Shown in pieces: positions 11,985 to 23,225 of a DNA stretch of 64,000 nucleotides (positions are counted from its first letter, which is position 1; each line of letters begins with the position of its first letter). A program made the position numbers and the translations under genes. Under the pieces are notes generated by a model, which worked only from the letters and a program-made list of their open reading frames with translations, was not told where the DNA came from and made no database searches. The DNA comes from Mesorhabditis belari (lineage: Eukaryota > Nematoda > Chromadorea > Rhabditida > Rhabditidae). The DNA is taken from the NCBI GenBank assembly GCA_958450365.1, contig CAUEEP010000880.1:496001-560000 (forward strand), written 5' to 3'.

Positions 11985-12790
11985 CTATACCGTATTTTCT
12001 GTAATAGTAGTGCGAACTACTATTTTTTCAACCCCCTGCACTACTATTACAGAGTGCACTACTATTAGAGAGTTTCCTTTTTTTCACTAGATCCATACCT
12101 TTACCCGGCAATAATAATAGGTATCATGTACGTATGTCATCCCTTTCTTCCAAGTGAATCGAGTTGTTTCTATATATTTAGAATCCAACAAAGAGTATCA
12201 GGGTAAATCAATTAACAAATATCAATAGAGACATCACTATCAAAACCATTATCATCCAAAACAATATTGGCAAGATGATCGTTGATTTCATTTGTTGCTT
12301 GTTCAGCTCGAGCATCCGAGAGACGTTTTGCTCCCTCCGGAATCGAACCATTTTTTTTAAGGAAGCAGTGGATAAGGACCACCACCTTCAAGGCGCTTCA
12401 ATTGTTTTCCTTTTTGTTTCACAAGATCGTCCTTTTGCTTACACCACTGGAGAACATTTTGCCGATGAACACCAAAGCTTCTAGCGGCGGCTGATTTGTC
12501 CGCCTTTTCCGCAAAAGCGACAACCATAAGCTTGGTCTCGAGGTCAAAACAGCGTTTTTTTCTTCGACCCCATCTCGGATGGGATCACTTTGCGTTTTCG
12601 AGAAGGTTCCTCATCAGGCTCCTCTTCGCCAGTTGCCAATAGGTTATCAGCAATGTCCGTTTCATTTGCATCCAAGTTTATTTCATCTTCAGGCACGAGA
12701 AAATCCTCTTTGCATTGAGCGTTCCAATCTCGAGCATCCTTTTCGAATTGATAGTGTTCTTGCTTTGTACGAAATTACCGTGTAAGCAAT
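11985..12790 (-). mobile_element. pogo-like transposon relic with N-terminal HTH coding remnant
   Basis: A TACCGTATTTTCTGTAATAG end with several ACTACTATTA units opens the region. On the minus strand a decayed frame encodes a psq/Brinker-type helix-turn-helix (AARSFGVHRQNVLQWCKQK) followed by GGGPYPLLP, the linker typical before the CENP-B HTH of pogo transposases. The part 12190-12720 is a near copy of 34790-35325. The catalytic region is absent. Confidence 0.65.
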
Positions 12791-13121
12791 CAATATACTG
12801 TGGAGCACCAAAAACTAGTATCTATATGAAAAGAAGAATATTTTCAGAGTGAACTTTTTAACTCGCACAGCAAACTTCGAAACGATCTGCTCTTCTCCCC
12901 TTCCTATTTCCGCAGCACAATTGCAGAATTCCTTCAAACATACTTCTGAGCAGATCCCCACCTCTCGAAACCTTATCTCTTCTCGGAACCTCTCCCTCTT
13001 CCTTATCGCAATCAACAACTTGCCCTCCTTAGATTAACATTCACAATTGTTTCTGAGGCGTCCTCGAATATTTTAGGGATCATATCGTTCACCAAAGCCA
13101 ACATCTGTCACATTCGTAAAA

Positions 13122-13706
13122 ATGGAATTTCTACGGTTTCTCCTACCTGTTTGAATTAAATGAATCCTGTAACTAAAACCGAATTCCAGACTCTCTGTCT
13201 ACTGGCCTTTTGCCATCTCGTTGAGGGATTACGGTAAACTTCGAACTACATAGATTGGGCTGACAATAAGAGATTTTTCAGTGCTGGTGGCCGAATCAGT
13301 GTGCCGGGAGGTAGGGTGAATCATCCGACCAAAGTCCCCAGACTCGAAAGAAAACTCAGTTTTTCTAGTCAATTGAAGCCACTCAAAACACCCAATTTCA
13401 ATGAGCCGAAACCATACCAATTGCCAATTCCGGATAAGGGAATTTATCATCGGCATTCAGTGCCTTAATGCCTTTAAAAGTCAATCTGAGAATGTTCAGT
13501 GAGTACAAGACGCCGATCAACTTTCAACCAAGACGACACAGCTACGATCCCGGATATCGACCGAATCACGATCAATATGTGTAGTGTCAAACAGAAAACA
13601 AGTAGTTCAAGAAAGTTCAAGAAATAGTAGTTCATACCTCTCTAGATCAAAATACACTGGCAAAGAAGGATACAACTCGATTCACTACCCGGCAATCAAT
13701 GAGTGA
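13122..13706 (+). CDS. small secreted basic Pro/Tyr-rich protein, copy 1 (family not recognised)
   Basis: Five short exons (13122-13148, 13190-13233, 13282-13461, 13500-13580, 13646-13706) total 393 bases and give 130 residues. The first two make a signal peptide (MEFLRFLLPTLCLLAFCH). The mature part is basic and cysteine-free, and ends with a segment rich in Tyr, Pro and Asn (YDPGYRPNHDQY, then GYNSIHYPAINE). Exon lengths are identical to copy 2 at 41063. Intron 3 here starts with GC rather than GT (GCCTTA against GTCTTA in copy 2); if it is not spliced the protein would stop after about 85 residues. AATAAA lies at 13860. Probable location is extracellular. No homologous family was recognised, so no function is proposed. 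Confidence 0.75.
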
Positions 13707-14270
13707 GTGATTTGAAGAATCTGGCTCAAAGACCCAAAACTCACAGAAAGCCATCTGGTCATCTCAAACCAGAACCCAGTTCATATATAAGAAAGTGATT
13801 AATGATCATTGTTTGAAAGCATCTCTCTTCATTACGATCACTTAATAACTACCCACAACAATAAAGCTCTCATTCAAGCCCACACGGGCTTCTGTCTTTT
13901 GTGATCTCCGGAAAATCTCCACCTACAGAACCAACAGTGAGAACAAAAAGAGAGAAAAAATCAAAGACGAATCGACGAGTTGAGGGACGAGAAGAGCGAC
14001 CTTCACGAAGAATTGTCAGTTTCCTCATGCTGATGTCCATTGATGTTCAACAAGTTTATCTAATAGTCTATTCAGGAGCTACGAGAGAGCAAAATACTGG
14101 CAGCTTCAGGCGGAATTCTGAGTTTTTGGTAAAATTTTTTATATGAGATCTCGAACAAACAATTCAGAAATACAGAAAAAGATAATGTGCAGTTGTGTGT
14201 TTTCAGAAGATTGAATAAGGTGGGATTTATTAGTTTAAGAACATAAAGAAATAGAAAAGAACATAAAGAA
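13707..14270 (+). other. 3' flank of secreted protein gene with conserved basic frame
   Basis: After the 3' UTR a frame at about 13917-14110 reads TKREKKSKTNRRVEGREERP then SRRIVSFLMLMSIDVQ. The same sequence appears at 41709-41903 and 42229-42420, so it is a repeated unit. Whether it is translated is unclear: no start or complete exon set could be defined. Confidence 0.35.
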
Positions 14271-14274
14271 CTCA

Positions 14275-14358
14275 TCAGAATTGAGAGCTCTTTTTGCAGA
14301 TAAAACGAAACTGATAGGTAGGAAGATAGGCCCTCCATTTGCCAGCGCCGGTCCCAAG
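14275..14358 (-). pseudogene. C-type lectin, isolated last exon
   Basis: The minus strand reads GKWRAYLPTYQFRFICKKS and a stop, preceded by a CAG acceptor. It has the same 84-base length as the last lectin exons at 14989-15072 and 42580-42663. No other lectin exon lies between it and the mariner-like relic at about 14450-14480, so it is a stray tandem piece. Confidence 0.8.
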
Positions 14359-14988
14359 CTGTCAGAGTTGTTGTCAGGTTGTCAGAAAAAAGACGGACGG
14401 AGAGTTTGTCCTGTCTGTCCGTCCGCATATCTCTATTTATTGGGTTATGAATCTCAGTTATGAATGCGCGTTTTTACGTTTTTGTAAATTTCTCAAGATA
14501 CCGAAATCAAGAAAAAGATATATATGAGTATTATTCGAAAGCTGAAGGTCCCCTCTACATTTAGATATAAAAAGTTTTTGAATTTGTTCAGCTTTTGGGC
14601 AAATTGACTGCACAGAAGAAGAGGTGGCCAAAAAAATGGAAGGGTGCCTTTGGATCAAGTTTTGACTCCGCTCAAATTGAGTTAACCGTTTGATGTTTGG
14701 CCAATAGATATATCAATACAACTTTTTTTAAAATATAACAATTTCAGAGCATCTTTACTTTTCTTTTCTGGGCGGTTATTTTATCTATTCAGTCTATTCA
14801 GGAGCGACGAGAAAGCAAAATACTTGCAGCTTCAGGCGGAATTCTGGGTTTTTGGGGCTTTTATATGAGATTTTGAACAAACAATTCAGAAATAAAGAAA
14901 AAGATAATGTGCAGTTGTGTGTTTTCAGAAGATGGAATAAAATGGGATTTATTGGTATTTGTCCACAGAAAAGAACAGAAGACATTTA

Positions 14989-16665
14989 TCAGGTATAACA
15001 GTTCCTTTTGCAAATAAAACGATACTGATTGGTAGGAGAATAGACCCGCCAATTCCCATCGGAGCTATGAAGCTGAAATGTGTTCATTTCTGATGGAAAT
15101 CCCTTGATAAAACACTTTTCGTTATTTCACAAAAAGAAATTTCCTCAGATCGAGCGAAATATTTTTGGATTAATTATGCATTGGAAATCGGAATAAATAT
15201 TGATGATTTCATCCTAAAAATCTTACAGAAGCGTGGGTTCTCCAATCCGGCTCTCTCAGATGCCAATTCGTGAAATCCACCGAACTTCCATCCGTCCATT
15301 CCAAAGCATTTCCTTCGTTCGGATTTTTCTGGAAAAAGAAATTTTTATGTTTCACTGTTGATATGTCAATAAAATTTTTTTTCCATTTTAAAACTATTCT
15401 AGTTTTTCAATTCAATTTAGATTTCTATCCAGATTTCTATCCAGGAACTATCAGTCAAACGAATCATTTTTTCACAAAGAGCCTTCCGAAAATGGTTGAA
15501 AGAATCACTACTTTCTAGCTATTTATTTATGTCTTTCAATAAAAAAATTCAACCTTCAGTCCGATCCAGAAGTGTGAATTCGAATCAACAGTTTTCGCTG
15601 AAATAAATATCGATTGTTTTTGGTTTATAAAACATAAATTTCTACGAAAATCATGAATTTTCAGAATTGAATCATTTCGATTCCTTACCGAGTTTCCGAA
15701 CAAAATCGTGCTCTTCCTGACTGTGAATGGAGACCAAATGGCCCTTTCGACTCGCACAGTCTGCCACGGCTTGATCAAATGTCATTTCTTGATCGAAAGC
15801 CTTGAGATGAAGTTAATCCTGGCTCACAACATCCACCAAACCTTGTACCAAGAACCGGTTTTTGCCAAATACGACCATCCATCCGGATCCAAGATCCAAG
15901 TCATCGTTCGATTTCTGAATTTCTTCGAAAAACTTTACTCCAGATTTTTTAAACAACTATTGAATCCTTTTCCTTAAGAAAACTCACAAATCTGCCTGCA
16001 ACTTCACCATTTCGGCCGTTTTGTTTTCCCTTTCAAATTGTCTAGAGAGGAATTGATTGGATTGAGTGGAATGGGTGTTTTAGGAGTCAAAAAAAAACTT
16101 TTTTTTCAAATCTCAGTCGACAAGAGATACCAAATAAACTCACATTTGGGTTTCGAGGCCAGAGATTTTGATCTGCAACGCGTCGATTTTCCCTTCGAGC
16201 TCTTCAATCTTGGCTTTTCCGTCTCTCACTTCCGTATTTGGGTCACTTCTAAAAAAAGCCCAATTTTTCTTGATATTTCATGTTGAGCCTGTCTAAAAGG
16301 AAATTATAAAATTAGTACAATTGTGTTTCGAGATCGTCGTTCTTCCCCTTCGTCTCGGCGATTCTCCTTTCCAATTCTCGATTTCTCTCCCTTTCGTCAA
16401 CCAAATCAGCCTCCAACTTCGCGATTTTCAAATTCGCCTCGATTTGAGCGATTTTTGCTGTCCATCGACTCATCTCGACCTCTTTGTCCTTTTTCATTAC
16501 TTCCCTAAACTCTTCGATTAAATTAAAGACTTTTTTGATAGAAGCAAAGATTTGGCGAAAAACCCACAAATCGGCTTCGAGTTGGGCGATTTTCTTCAAC
16601 GAGATGGCCGGTTCTTCTATGCGTTTGACACTCTTTTCAGGCAATTCTTCAGTCATTTCGGGCAT
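14989..16665 (-). pseudogene. coiled-coil plus C-type lectin gene, nonsense-mutated
   Basis: From the 5' (right) side: a Glu/Lys-rich coiled coil (16312-16665, LEADLVDERERNRELERRI), two further coiled-coil exons, then CTLD exons at about 15697-15915, 15553-15596, 15227-15328 and 14989-15072. CTLD hallmarks are visible: TFDQAVADCASRKGHLVSIH, FWIGLK, EWTDGSSVDFTNW and FRFICK-type ending (YRFICKRNCYT). A TAA at 15813-15815 interrupts the first CTLD exon where the second copy has TAC. The frame remains otherwise open, so the loss may be recent. No signal peptide was found. C-type lectins of nematodes are usually secreted and often respond to microbes; that role is not shown here. Confidence 0.85.
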
Positions 16666-17062
16666 TTCTGGAGATTTGGAAAAAAGAAGAGATGCTCTGA
16701 AGACATCGAGGAGGAAGATTCGAGAGATTGTCCATTTCGGTTGCTAGACGATTGGATGCCTACAAAATGACTGAATTTTGTCGAAGAACAAGTGAAAATT
16801 AAAGGAAACAGCTACTAAAGAGGCATAATTAATGAGAGAAGACAAAATCAAGCAAGAAATTCGTTGCCAAGCAAAATAGGGGTTTGTCATCTGAAAACGA
16901 AAACTGCTACAAAACAACAATGATTTGAGAACGTTGAGAAACGTTTTCAAACACAATTGTTTATTCACCCAATGGCAAGAGTTGGTTCACATCTGCCGTA
17001 CAGTAAATTGAATTGAGTAAATAACGATTTACAAATGACAGGGAATTTCAGTTTGAAACGGC

Positions 17063-17293
17063 TCAATCTGACGATTTTTTTTTGGAAAGATGAGCCGTGA
17101 TTGTGTTCGTTGAGAACAGGAATTGATTCTCCAATCGTCCGTATTTGTCGTGCTCCTCGAAAGAGACTATCGAATGATTTCGATCGATTCCCCCCAGAAC
17201 TTTCGATACAAATTCTGTCCAATTTTCGGAGAAACAAACATTTGTGTTGAGATCCGTGGCTTTCCTCTGCTCCAAGAACTTTTCCATTTCCAA
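17063..17293 (-). CDS. hypothetical 76-residue frame
   Basis: A minus-strand frame starting MEMEKFLEQRKATDLN has plausible composition (no low complexity, mixed charged and hydrophobic residues) but no motif and no visible splice partners. It lies between the lectin pseudogene and the zinc-finger fragment, both on the same strand, and could be an exon of either neighbourhood. A longer alternative frame overlaps at 16965-17312. Function unknown. Confidence 0.25.
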   Translation of the reverse strand: MEMEKFLEQRKATDLNTNVCFSENWTEFVSKVLGGIDRNHSIVSFEEHDKYGRLENQFLFSTNTITAHLSKKKSSD

Positions 17294-17534
17294 GGAAATT
17301 TAAAAAAATCATTGGCCTTTCAATCTTGAGGAATCATGAAGCAATCTTGAAGAATTCTTAACAAAACCGTTCTGATAAATCTGGGCTGGGCACTTACTCA
17401 AAGAAGCTGATGATGACTGTTTTCACACTTCGCTTTGCTTCAGCACTGTATAAAAACGTATAAAATAAGCATAAAAGTATAAGTATAAAATCAAAAATCA
17501 AAAAGCCCGCTATTCTCATAGTTTATCAACTCAC

Positions 17535-18365
17535 AGTAAATAAATCATCCTGTGCCACTTCCCCATCATTAACACCGCCATGCTCAACCTCTTCGTCTCT
17601 TGAACAACCCTGAAACTGAGTATTTTCAATTGTACTGTAATTTTCAACTAACCGGTTCATCTTCTTGTAGATATTGTCGATATTTTCCCTTAACCAACTT
17701 TTGAAACGCTTCGGACATATCCGGGAAACAGGAATTCGCGTTTTCGAGCCAAGCTTCCACCATGCTTTTTTCTCTAAACTTGGATCTCAATTTCTAATAA
17801 TCTTTCTTTTTTAACACTTATGTTCTTATATTGAGGTATCTAACCAGAAGATCTAATGATATTTCTTTTTCTTCTGTTCTTACATTCTTCTTTCTTATCT
17901 AAAGATATTTATCCACTATATTCCAGCTTTCCAACTCACATGCAATCGGTTGATCGCACATGTCGACAACCCGTCTTCTTCCTTTGCGCTCTTGTGCCGC
18001 ATTCTGAAGTTTTGACATAAGATCGAATTCATTTGAAAACCGTACTTTGACAGTAGTATCGCATCCGTGAGTGACCGATCGCGTGGTTGAAGAGACTTTG
18101 TGGCGAACTTTTTTTGAAGATCTTCTTGCAGCCCTTTTCCTGACATCGTGGGTTGCCGTTGGGGACCTCGTCGTCAACATATGGAGTTTGTGCCTAGAGG
18201 AGTGTGATTTCAATTCGGGATTGTAGTGCACTTACTTGATTCGACGGTTCTCGAACTTTTTCTTGAGCTTGAATCATTTCCGGAGACAATGATTGATAGT
18301 TTTCGGCAAAATGCCGAATTTCGCTATTCAGAGTCGGAAAACACCGAACGGCTGTCTTACCCTGA
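17535..18365 (-). pseudogene. zinc-finger/coiled-coil gene, fragmentary copy 1
   Basis: Exons read 5' to 3' on the minus strand: about 18236-18365 (KTAVRCFPTLNSEIRHF to VREPSNQ), 18046-18193 with a C2H2-like finger CQEKGCKKIF then FNHAIGH, a 42-base intron, 17940-18003 beginning a second C-x2-C (CQKCG), 17653-17793 (FREKSMVEAWLENANSCFP) and 17535-17609 (SRDEEVEHGGVNDG). The same exons recur at 46.9-47.8 and 52.8-53.7 kb. The phase between 17940 and 17793 does not fit, so one border is wrong or broken. The 5' exons known from the other copies are missing and replaced by a Tc1-like fragment. Confidence 0.6.
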
Positions 18366-19052
18366 TTCATATGAGCCTTGGCGAACTCCAATCGGGCTTT
18401 CTTGTGCAAAAGCTTCACGACCGGCTGCATGTTCAATAATTGTCGATCTATATGTGGATTTTCCGTGACGACTCGCCAAATTGTCGACTTCGAAGCGTCG
18501 ATTTTCAGTTCCGTTTTCACTTCATTGATCGTTTTTCCGTGGATTTTGTTCACAATATGGCGTCTAGCTCGCGGTGTAAGCTTTGGTTTTGGTCCTGGCT
18601 TCTTCTTTGGTGCAGAAACGAGCTCGAACTTTCTATAATTTCGCACGGCAAAGTCGGATCGGCCCAAATTTTTTGCGATTTTTCTTATTCAGTCGCCAAT
18701 CCTCAAACGGGCATCAATCTGGCCTTTATCATAATCCGTGAGCAGCTTTCCGTGTGCCATTTACCTGGAAATTAACAAAAATCATAAATTTAATAAAAAA
18801 AATATGCACAACAAAACCAAAAATTTCAAATAACAACAGCAAAGGCTGGTGCGTTTAAGAATTTGAAACGGTTGATTTAGCAAAGAGTTTCTATTTTGAA
18901 AATTTTTACTTTTTACAGGATGCTTCTTTTTCGTGTTATTGAGGTTTTAAGACATGCTCTGTCTAATAGAAAAAGATTAATAGTGGTAGCGGTGTTCAAA
19001 ATGCAAAATTCGATATTTTAGAGGGTGCGTTTAAGAATTTGAAACGCACTGT
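18366..19052 (-). mobile_element. Tc1/Tc3-like transposon fragment
   Basis: Minus strand: MAHGKLLTDYDKGQIDARL at about 18764, one TGA, then LGRSDFAVRNYRKFE, KLTPRARRHIVNKIHGKTI and LEFAKAHMNQ, i.e. the bipartite HTH half of a Tc3-like transposase. It is cut off exactly where the zinc-finger gene sequence starts. AAACGCACTGTA near 19050 may be its terminal repeat. No catalytic half. Confidence 0.75.
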
Positions 19053-20640
19053 AGTATTCTGGATTAGAAAGGGTCAGGCATTCTGTTGAGCTACCAAATA
19101 GCTGCTGTTTATTGAATGGATTTGAAAGAATCCCAAGTCTACTACGGTACGATGGATTAAAACTATACAGGATTAGGAAGATTAAAGTTGATTAGTTTGT
19201 TTATTAAATGAAATTCTCACCTCTCCATCTTCATTCGATTCTTGAGTTAGATCGATGAGTGACTTCTGAAAGCCTTTCTTTAGCCCAAAAGTTTCTTTTC
19301 CCAGTCAAACCTTTGACTTCTTCGAAAAAGGGACATCTCTTCTTTGCCGTCTTTCATCGTATTTCCTTTTTAGACTTTGAGAGTCAAACATCTAAATCGG
19401 AAAAGAATCATTTAAGTAAATTTTCGCCACAAAATGTTAGCAAAACATCAGAAACCGAAGTCAATCAAATCTTATCAATTCTTATCAAGAAATTTTCCAA
19501 CAAAACAAACTAAAACGGTTCGAAAACCCAATCAACTTTGAAACTTGAAGCTTTATTGATTGCCCGCTATGTTTATTATAGTTCATTCAGCTCATTTGGC
19601 TATCTAAGCTATTCTTCAATCTGAAATGTCAAAGGTCCTGAAATTCGAAGTAAGCTACACCGTCACTCAAACCGTAACACCAGATAGTAACATCACTCCC
19701 CGAAGAGCTTGGGCAAAGGCTAAATTTACGATGATGGTCCAAGATCAGAAATTATGTTACGGGTTGAGGGTTGAAGTCTCACGTAAATTTATAATCCTTG
19801 TTGTCGTGCCAATCGATAATCAATTTGTTATCGATAACGATCGATAACGCCAATCGATAATGATAAAGCAGGAATCTTTTCGGCTAACGCGCTTTTCCTG
19901 CTGGACAGTTGGGGCTGAACGTAGTCGGGGATCCATTTATCCAAAGAACCTTTATTCTGTTCCTTTTTATTTTGCGCTGAATTTCATGGATATTAGTTGT
20001 TATTTGAAGCAGATACCATAAAAGAACAAAAAACTTCTTAGCTAGATAACAAGGGGCATAATTAGAGTTTGTGACAACATATCTTTTAAAAAATATATCA
20101 CAAGGCACAAAAGTCTAGCTAGCGTCTTTTTGGCACCGTAGTTGTTTTCGTTGTGAGAGCCCGCTGCTGGGCGGTCCAAAACTATGGCAACCAATTTTTG
20201 GGAAACTATTCTTTTTTAAAAAACGTTCTATAGAAACTAGCATGTATCATATATTATTTGAAAGTTCTAATTCTCAGCATCATTAATACATTCAGGATTC
20301 TCTGGTTAGAGCTTATCTTTGGCCCTTACTGGCCTTCGGAATGAGCTCGCAGCGAGCACCTACCGCGGTCTGCCATTCCATCTCTTAGCCCTCGAACGAA
20401 TTCTTACTTCTTAGCCCTCTAAGAAGTAAGAATTCGTTCGAGAAAAACAAGAAATACGATCAAATTTGTGCATAGTTTATCAAAATGAATTTAATTCAAT
20501 ACTTTGGAACCAAATCGACAATCTAAAAGTGTCTTAACCAGCAGAACCAGGCACGCGAATTTTACTAGTCACCGCAAAATGGTGGTTTGCAGCAAGTTGT
20601 GAGCCCGTTTTAACGATGAATTTTTAAATCCTTGGTTAAC
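19045..20640. repeat. duplicated segment, copy 1 (matches 57045-58690)
   Basis: From GGGTCAGGCATTCTGTTGAG on, this stretch follows 57045-58690 closely in the same orientation. It includes a 45-base minus-strand exon-like segment at about 19224-19268 (KSLIDLTQESNEDGE between TTTCAG and GTGAGA) that is conserved in both copies, perhaps a 5' exon of the zinc-finger gene. Around 19805-19870 GATAA-type boxes (ATCGATAA) are repeated five times. No complete gene is visible. Confidence 0.75.
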
Positions 20641-20795
20641 ATGTGTCTTTATTTTGAACCAAAAGAATTGAGAAAAGGCCACGCAGTTGAAAACAATCTT
20701 TTCGAAATACTCCTTCAATCAAAACCACGAAACGGCAGATCGAAGTGGCAGATCGCCGTGGAGTGCTCGTGGTGAGCTCATTCCGAAGGCCAGTA
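20328..20795. repeat. element with 50-bp inverted ends
   Basis: ACTGGCCTTCGGAATGAGCT at 20329 is repeated inverted at about 20772-20791, with homology continuing inward (GAGCAC and GATCTGCCA/GGTCTGCCA). The duplicated region at 58.4 kb keeps only the left end. Probably a MITE or fold-back element; the family was not recognised. Confidence 0.6.
20391..20442. repeat. perfect 24-bp hairpin with 4-base loop
   Basis: The 24 bases 20391-20414 are exactly complementary to 20419-20442 (arm contains GAATTCTTACTTCTTAG). The counterpart at about 58453-58504 has a few mismatches. It lies inside the inverted-end element above. Confidence 0.9.
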
Positions 20796-21239
20796 ATTCA
20801 TGCTCTCAATTAAACAAGAAAAAATGGAAATGTGAGCGAAGATCGAAAAAGAAAAGAGAGATCAAAACATCTTAATTGACTCTTCCGGAGTTGTAGTCAA
20901 AACAATTTTACTGACGAAGAGAATTAAAGGAGGGTTGAAAAGTGTTTAAACCTTACAATTAGTCACTGATAGTGAGACTAATAGTCAGTGAGAAATCGGC
21001 CGGATTGGATCAGAAATTGACGTGGTGATCCTCAAGTGAAGACTTGTCTTGATTTGATTTGTCTTATGAATTGCCTAAAGAAAATGATAAAGGCAATCTT
21101 ATTCACTAAAAGTTAAGGAAATCTTCAGGGTCAGCTCAAATAAAGCAAATTTCTGCATATAATGGACAAGTTATAAATGGAATTCATATCGACACCTAAA
21201 TGGAGTTCATATCGATACCAATCCATTTGATCACAAGCC

Positions 21240-21790
21240 TACATTGAACTTTGGGAGAACGGGTGAAAAATGATACAACACACATTAAGAAAACGGAACG
21301 CGGAAAGTTTCTTTACTACACTAATCGAAATGTTTTAGACTAACAAAAAGGGTTCAACTAATAGTCAACTACAGAACACCGATTGCTAAGCAACCAGATA
21401 ATCTCCCGACTTTATCCCTTCACTTGAGACGTCATCCCTACAGCGATGCTGAGTTGAAATTACTCCCTCTTCCCTCCTTTCTCAGCCTCAAAAATAGGAC
21501 GGTAACTAAGCATCGAATGTAATGAGAATCAAAAAAATAGAGAGATTTCTTTCTCTCAATTTTTAATCTCAAGTGTAGGGATGAAGTCAGGCGATTTACC
21601 TGGCTGCCTAGCAACAGGTTCGGTTCTATTGTTTGCTATTAGTTGAAGACTTTTTGTTAGTCTAAAAAGTTCGATTAGTGCTACAGTAGTAAAAAACCTT
21701 TCGGAGTCCGTTTTCTTAAGGTCATTTTTAATTTTTTAATTTTCAAGGACATCATTTTTCGCCCATTCTCCAAAAGTTCAATCTCACGGT
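21240..21790. repeat. long imperfect inverted repeat (arms about 190-240 bp)
   Basis: The right arm read backwards repeats the left arm block by block: TTGAACTTT.GGAGAA.GGG, AAAAATGAT, TTAAGAAAACGGA, CTAATCGAA, TTTAGACTAACAAAAAG, CAACTAATAG, TTGCTA, then the ending CACTTGAGA. The spacer is about 100 bases. No coding frame. It would form a long hairpin if transcribed. Confidence 0.75.
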
Positions 21791-22279
21791 TCACTTGTCA
21801 AAAGCTTTTGGAGATGATTGTATTAGTGAAAGTCAGTGTCGTCGATGGTTTCTGTGGCTCCTAAAAACTTTTAAACAAACCGATCTGGAAGTTTTCAAGG
21901 TAATTCACCAGAATTTTTTCAGCTTTGAATTTCATTTATTCATCTTTCGTCGGATTTGTTAAGTGCGTGAGTCAGAAAGGGCCAGAAAGAAGAACTAAAA
22001 TTGTGGAGCAGAAAAGTGAAAAAAAGTTAGTTGGAATTTGGGGGAAAGTATTTGTCATAGTGATTTTCATAAGCGCAAATTTGGCGCAAATGATGCTCGA
22101 CGCAAAAGAAATTGACAAAAAGGATTTTAGCGCAAAAAAAACGCGGCACTTTGGCTAGCACCTCAGCGCCAGTATGACGATCATTAATTTGTTTTTCCAT
22201 TTGAGCGAGCACTCCTCTCATTATTTTCGTCTTATGCAGAAGCGGTTTTCTATTTCTTTCCATCTAAAGTCTCCACTTT

Positions 22280-22480
22280 CCTCAAAAAAAAACTCCTCAT
22301 TATCAGGGATGAAGAAGACCACCCACCGAGTCGGGACTGGTGGGGAAAAAGGAAAGCAGGAGAAAAGGAAAAGAGACGAGATTCGTCGAGTGGCAAAAAA
22401 AGGGGTCAGAAAGGGGCAAAAAGAAACGGGGAAAGGGGGAGTGGGGGATAAGAAGGGCAATATAGAAGAAACCATAGCCT
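22280..22480. repeat. polypurine tract
   Basis: About 200 bases almost only A and G on the + strand (runs such as GGGGAAAGGGGGAGTGGGGG). The long open frames over it on both strands are a by-product of composition. Confidence 0.8.
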
Positions 22481-22559
22481 CTCTTTTCTCTTTTACCGGC
22501 AAAATATTTGAGAAATTCGAGAGGTTTCAGAGAAAACCCGGATAAAGCCAGACGGGGGA

Positions 22560-23220
22560 AAATATGGGGCATTTTGTGCTTCGCTTCAAAAAACTCCATT
22601 GCATGACGCTATTTCTACGCCCATAACACAAAATAATATTTCACACTCCGGAATTTCAGGGTGATGATTTATCGAATGAGCAGAGTATAAAGACATACAC
22701 CCAAATCAGATAACATAACAAACACAAACAACAACAATCAAAATCAAATCAAAAATCCGAAACAAATCATTGCCTCGCGTGGGCTAAATCGGATTTGGAA
22801 GACGTGTCGTCCCTCCTAGCGCTCCCAATGAATCCCTCACATATGGTTCCATGCCCACCATTAGACATGGGCATCGGGTCGGGTCGGGTCAAAAGTGACT
22901 GACCCGACCCGCGACCCGGTTTTGTTGGACTAATGCCAACTATCTTTTCTAAACTGCGATGAACATGGGCACTATAAACTACAGAAATAAACTACGAACT
23001 GCCATACTACAAAAACTTCTAACTGGCTTCAAATCTGTCGCATTGACATGAACTATAACTCAAAAAATAGAGAATCTCAAGTGCTTTTGAATGGACTAAA
23101 GTACATCCAAAAATAACATTGTTAAAGAAAGTTAAAGTGGTTTTTAGTCCTGTCGAAACGGACCGTACCCGCACGTAGTTGAAACGATCAAGCCAGGATA
23201 CAAACCACTATAACTTTCTT
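22560..23220. other. no gene seen; GGGTCGGGTC/GACCCGACCC inverted motif
   Basis: TATAAAG at 22686 is followed by an A/C-rich leader-like stretch. A CGGGTCGGGTC...GACCCGACCCG inverted pair lies at about 22876-22913. Nothing here could be assigned to a gene or a known RNA. Confidence 0.4.
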
Positions 23221-23225
23221 TAGTA

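Noticed and set aside
17899..18231. 110-codon frame conserved in three copies as a separate gene
   Set aside because: A different frame with a 42-base intron gives a zinc finger and explains the conservation better; the long frame is read as its shadow.
22174..22545. 123-codon Lys/Gly/Arg-rich frame and matching minus-strand frames
   Set aside because: It lies on a polypurine tract; open frames on both strands follow from composition. No splice sites or motif.
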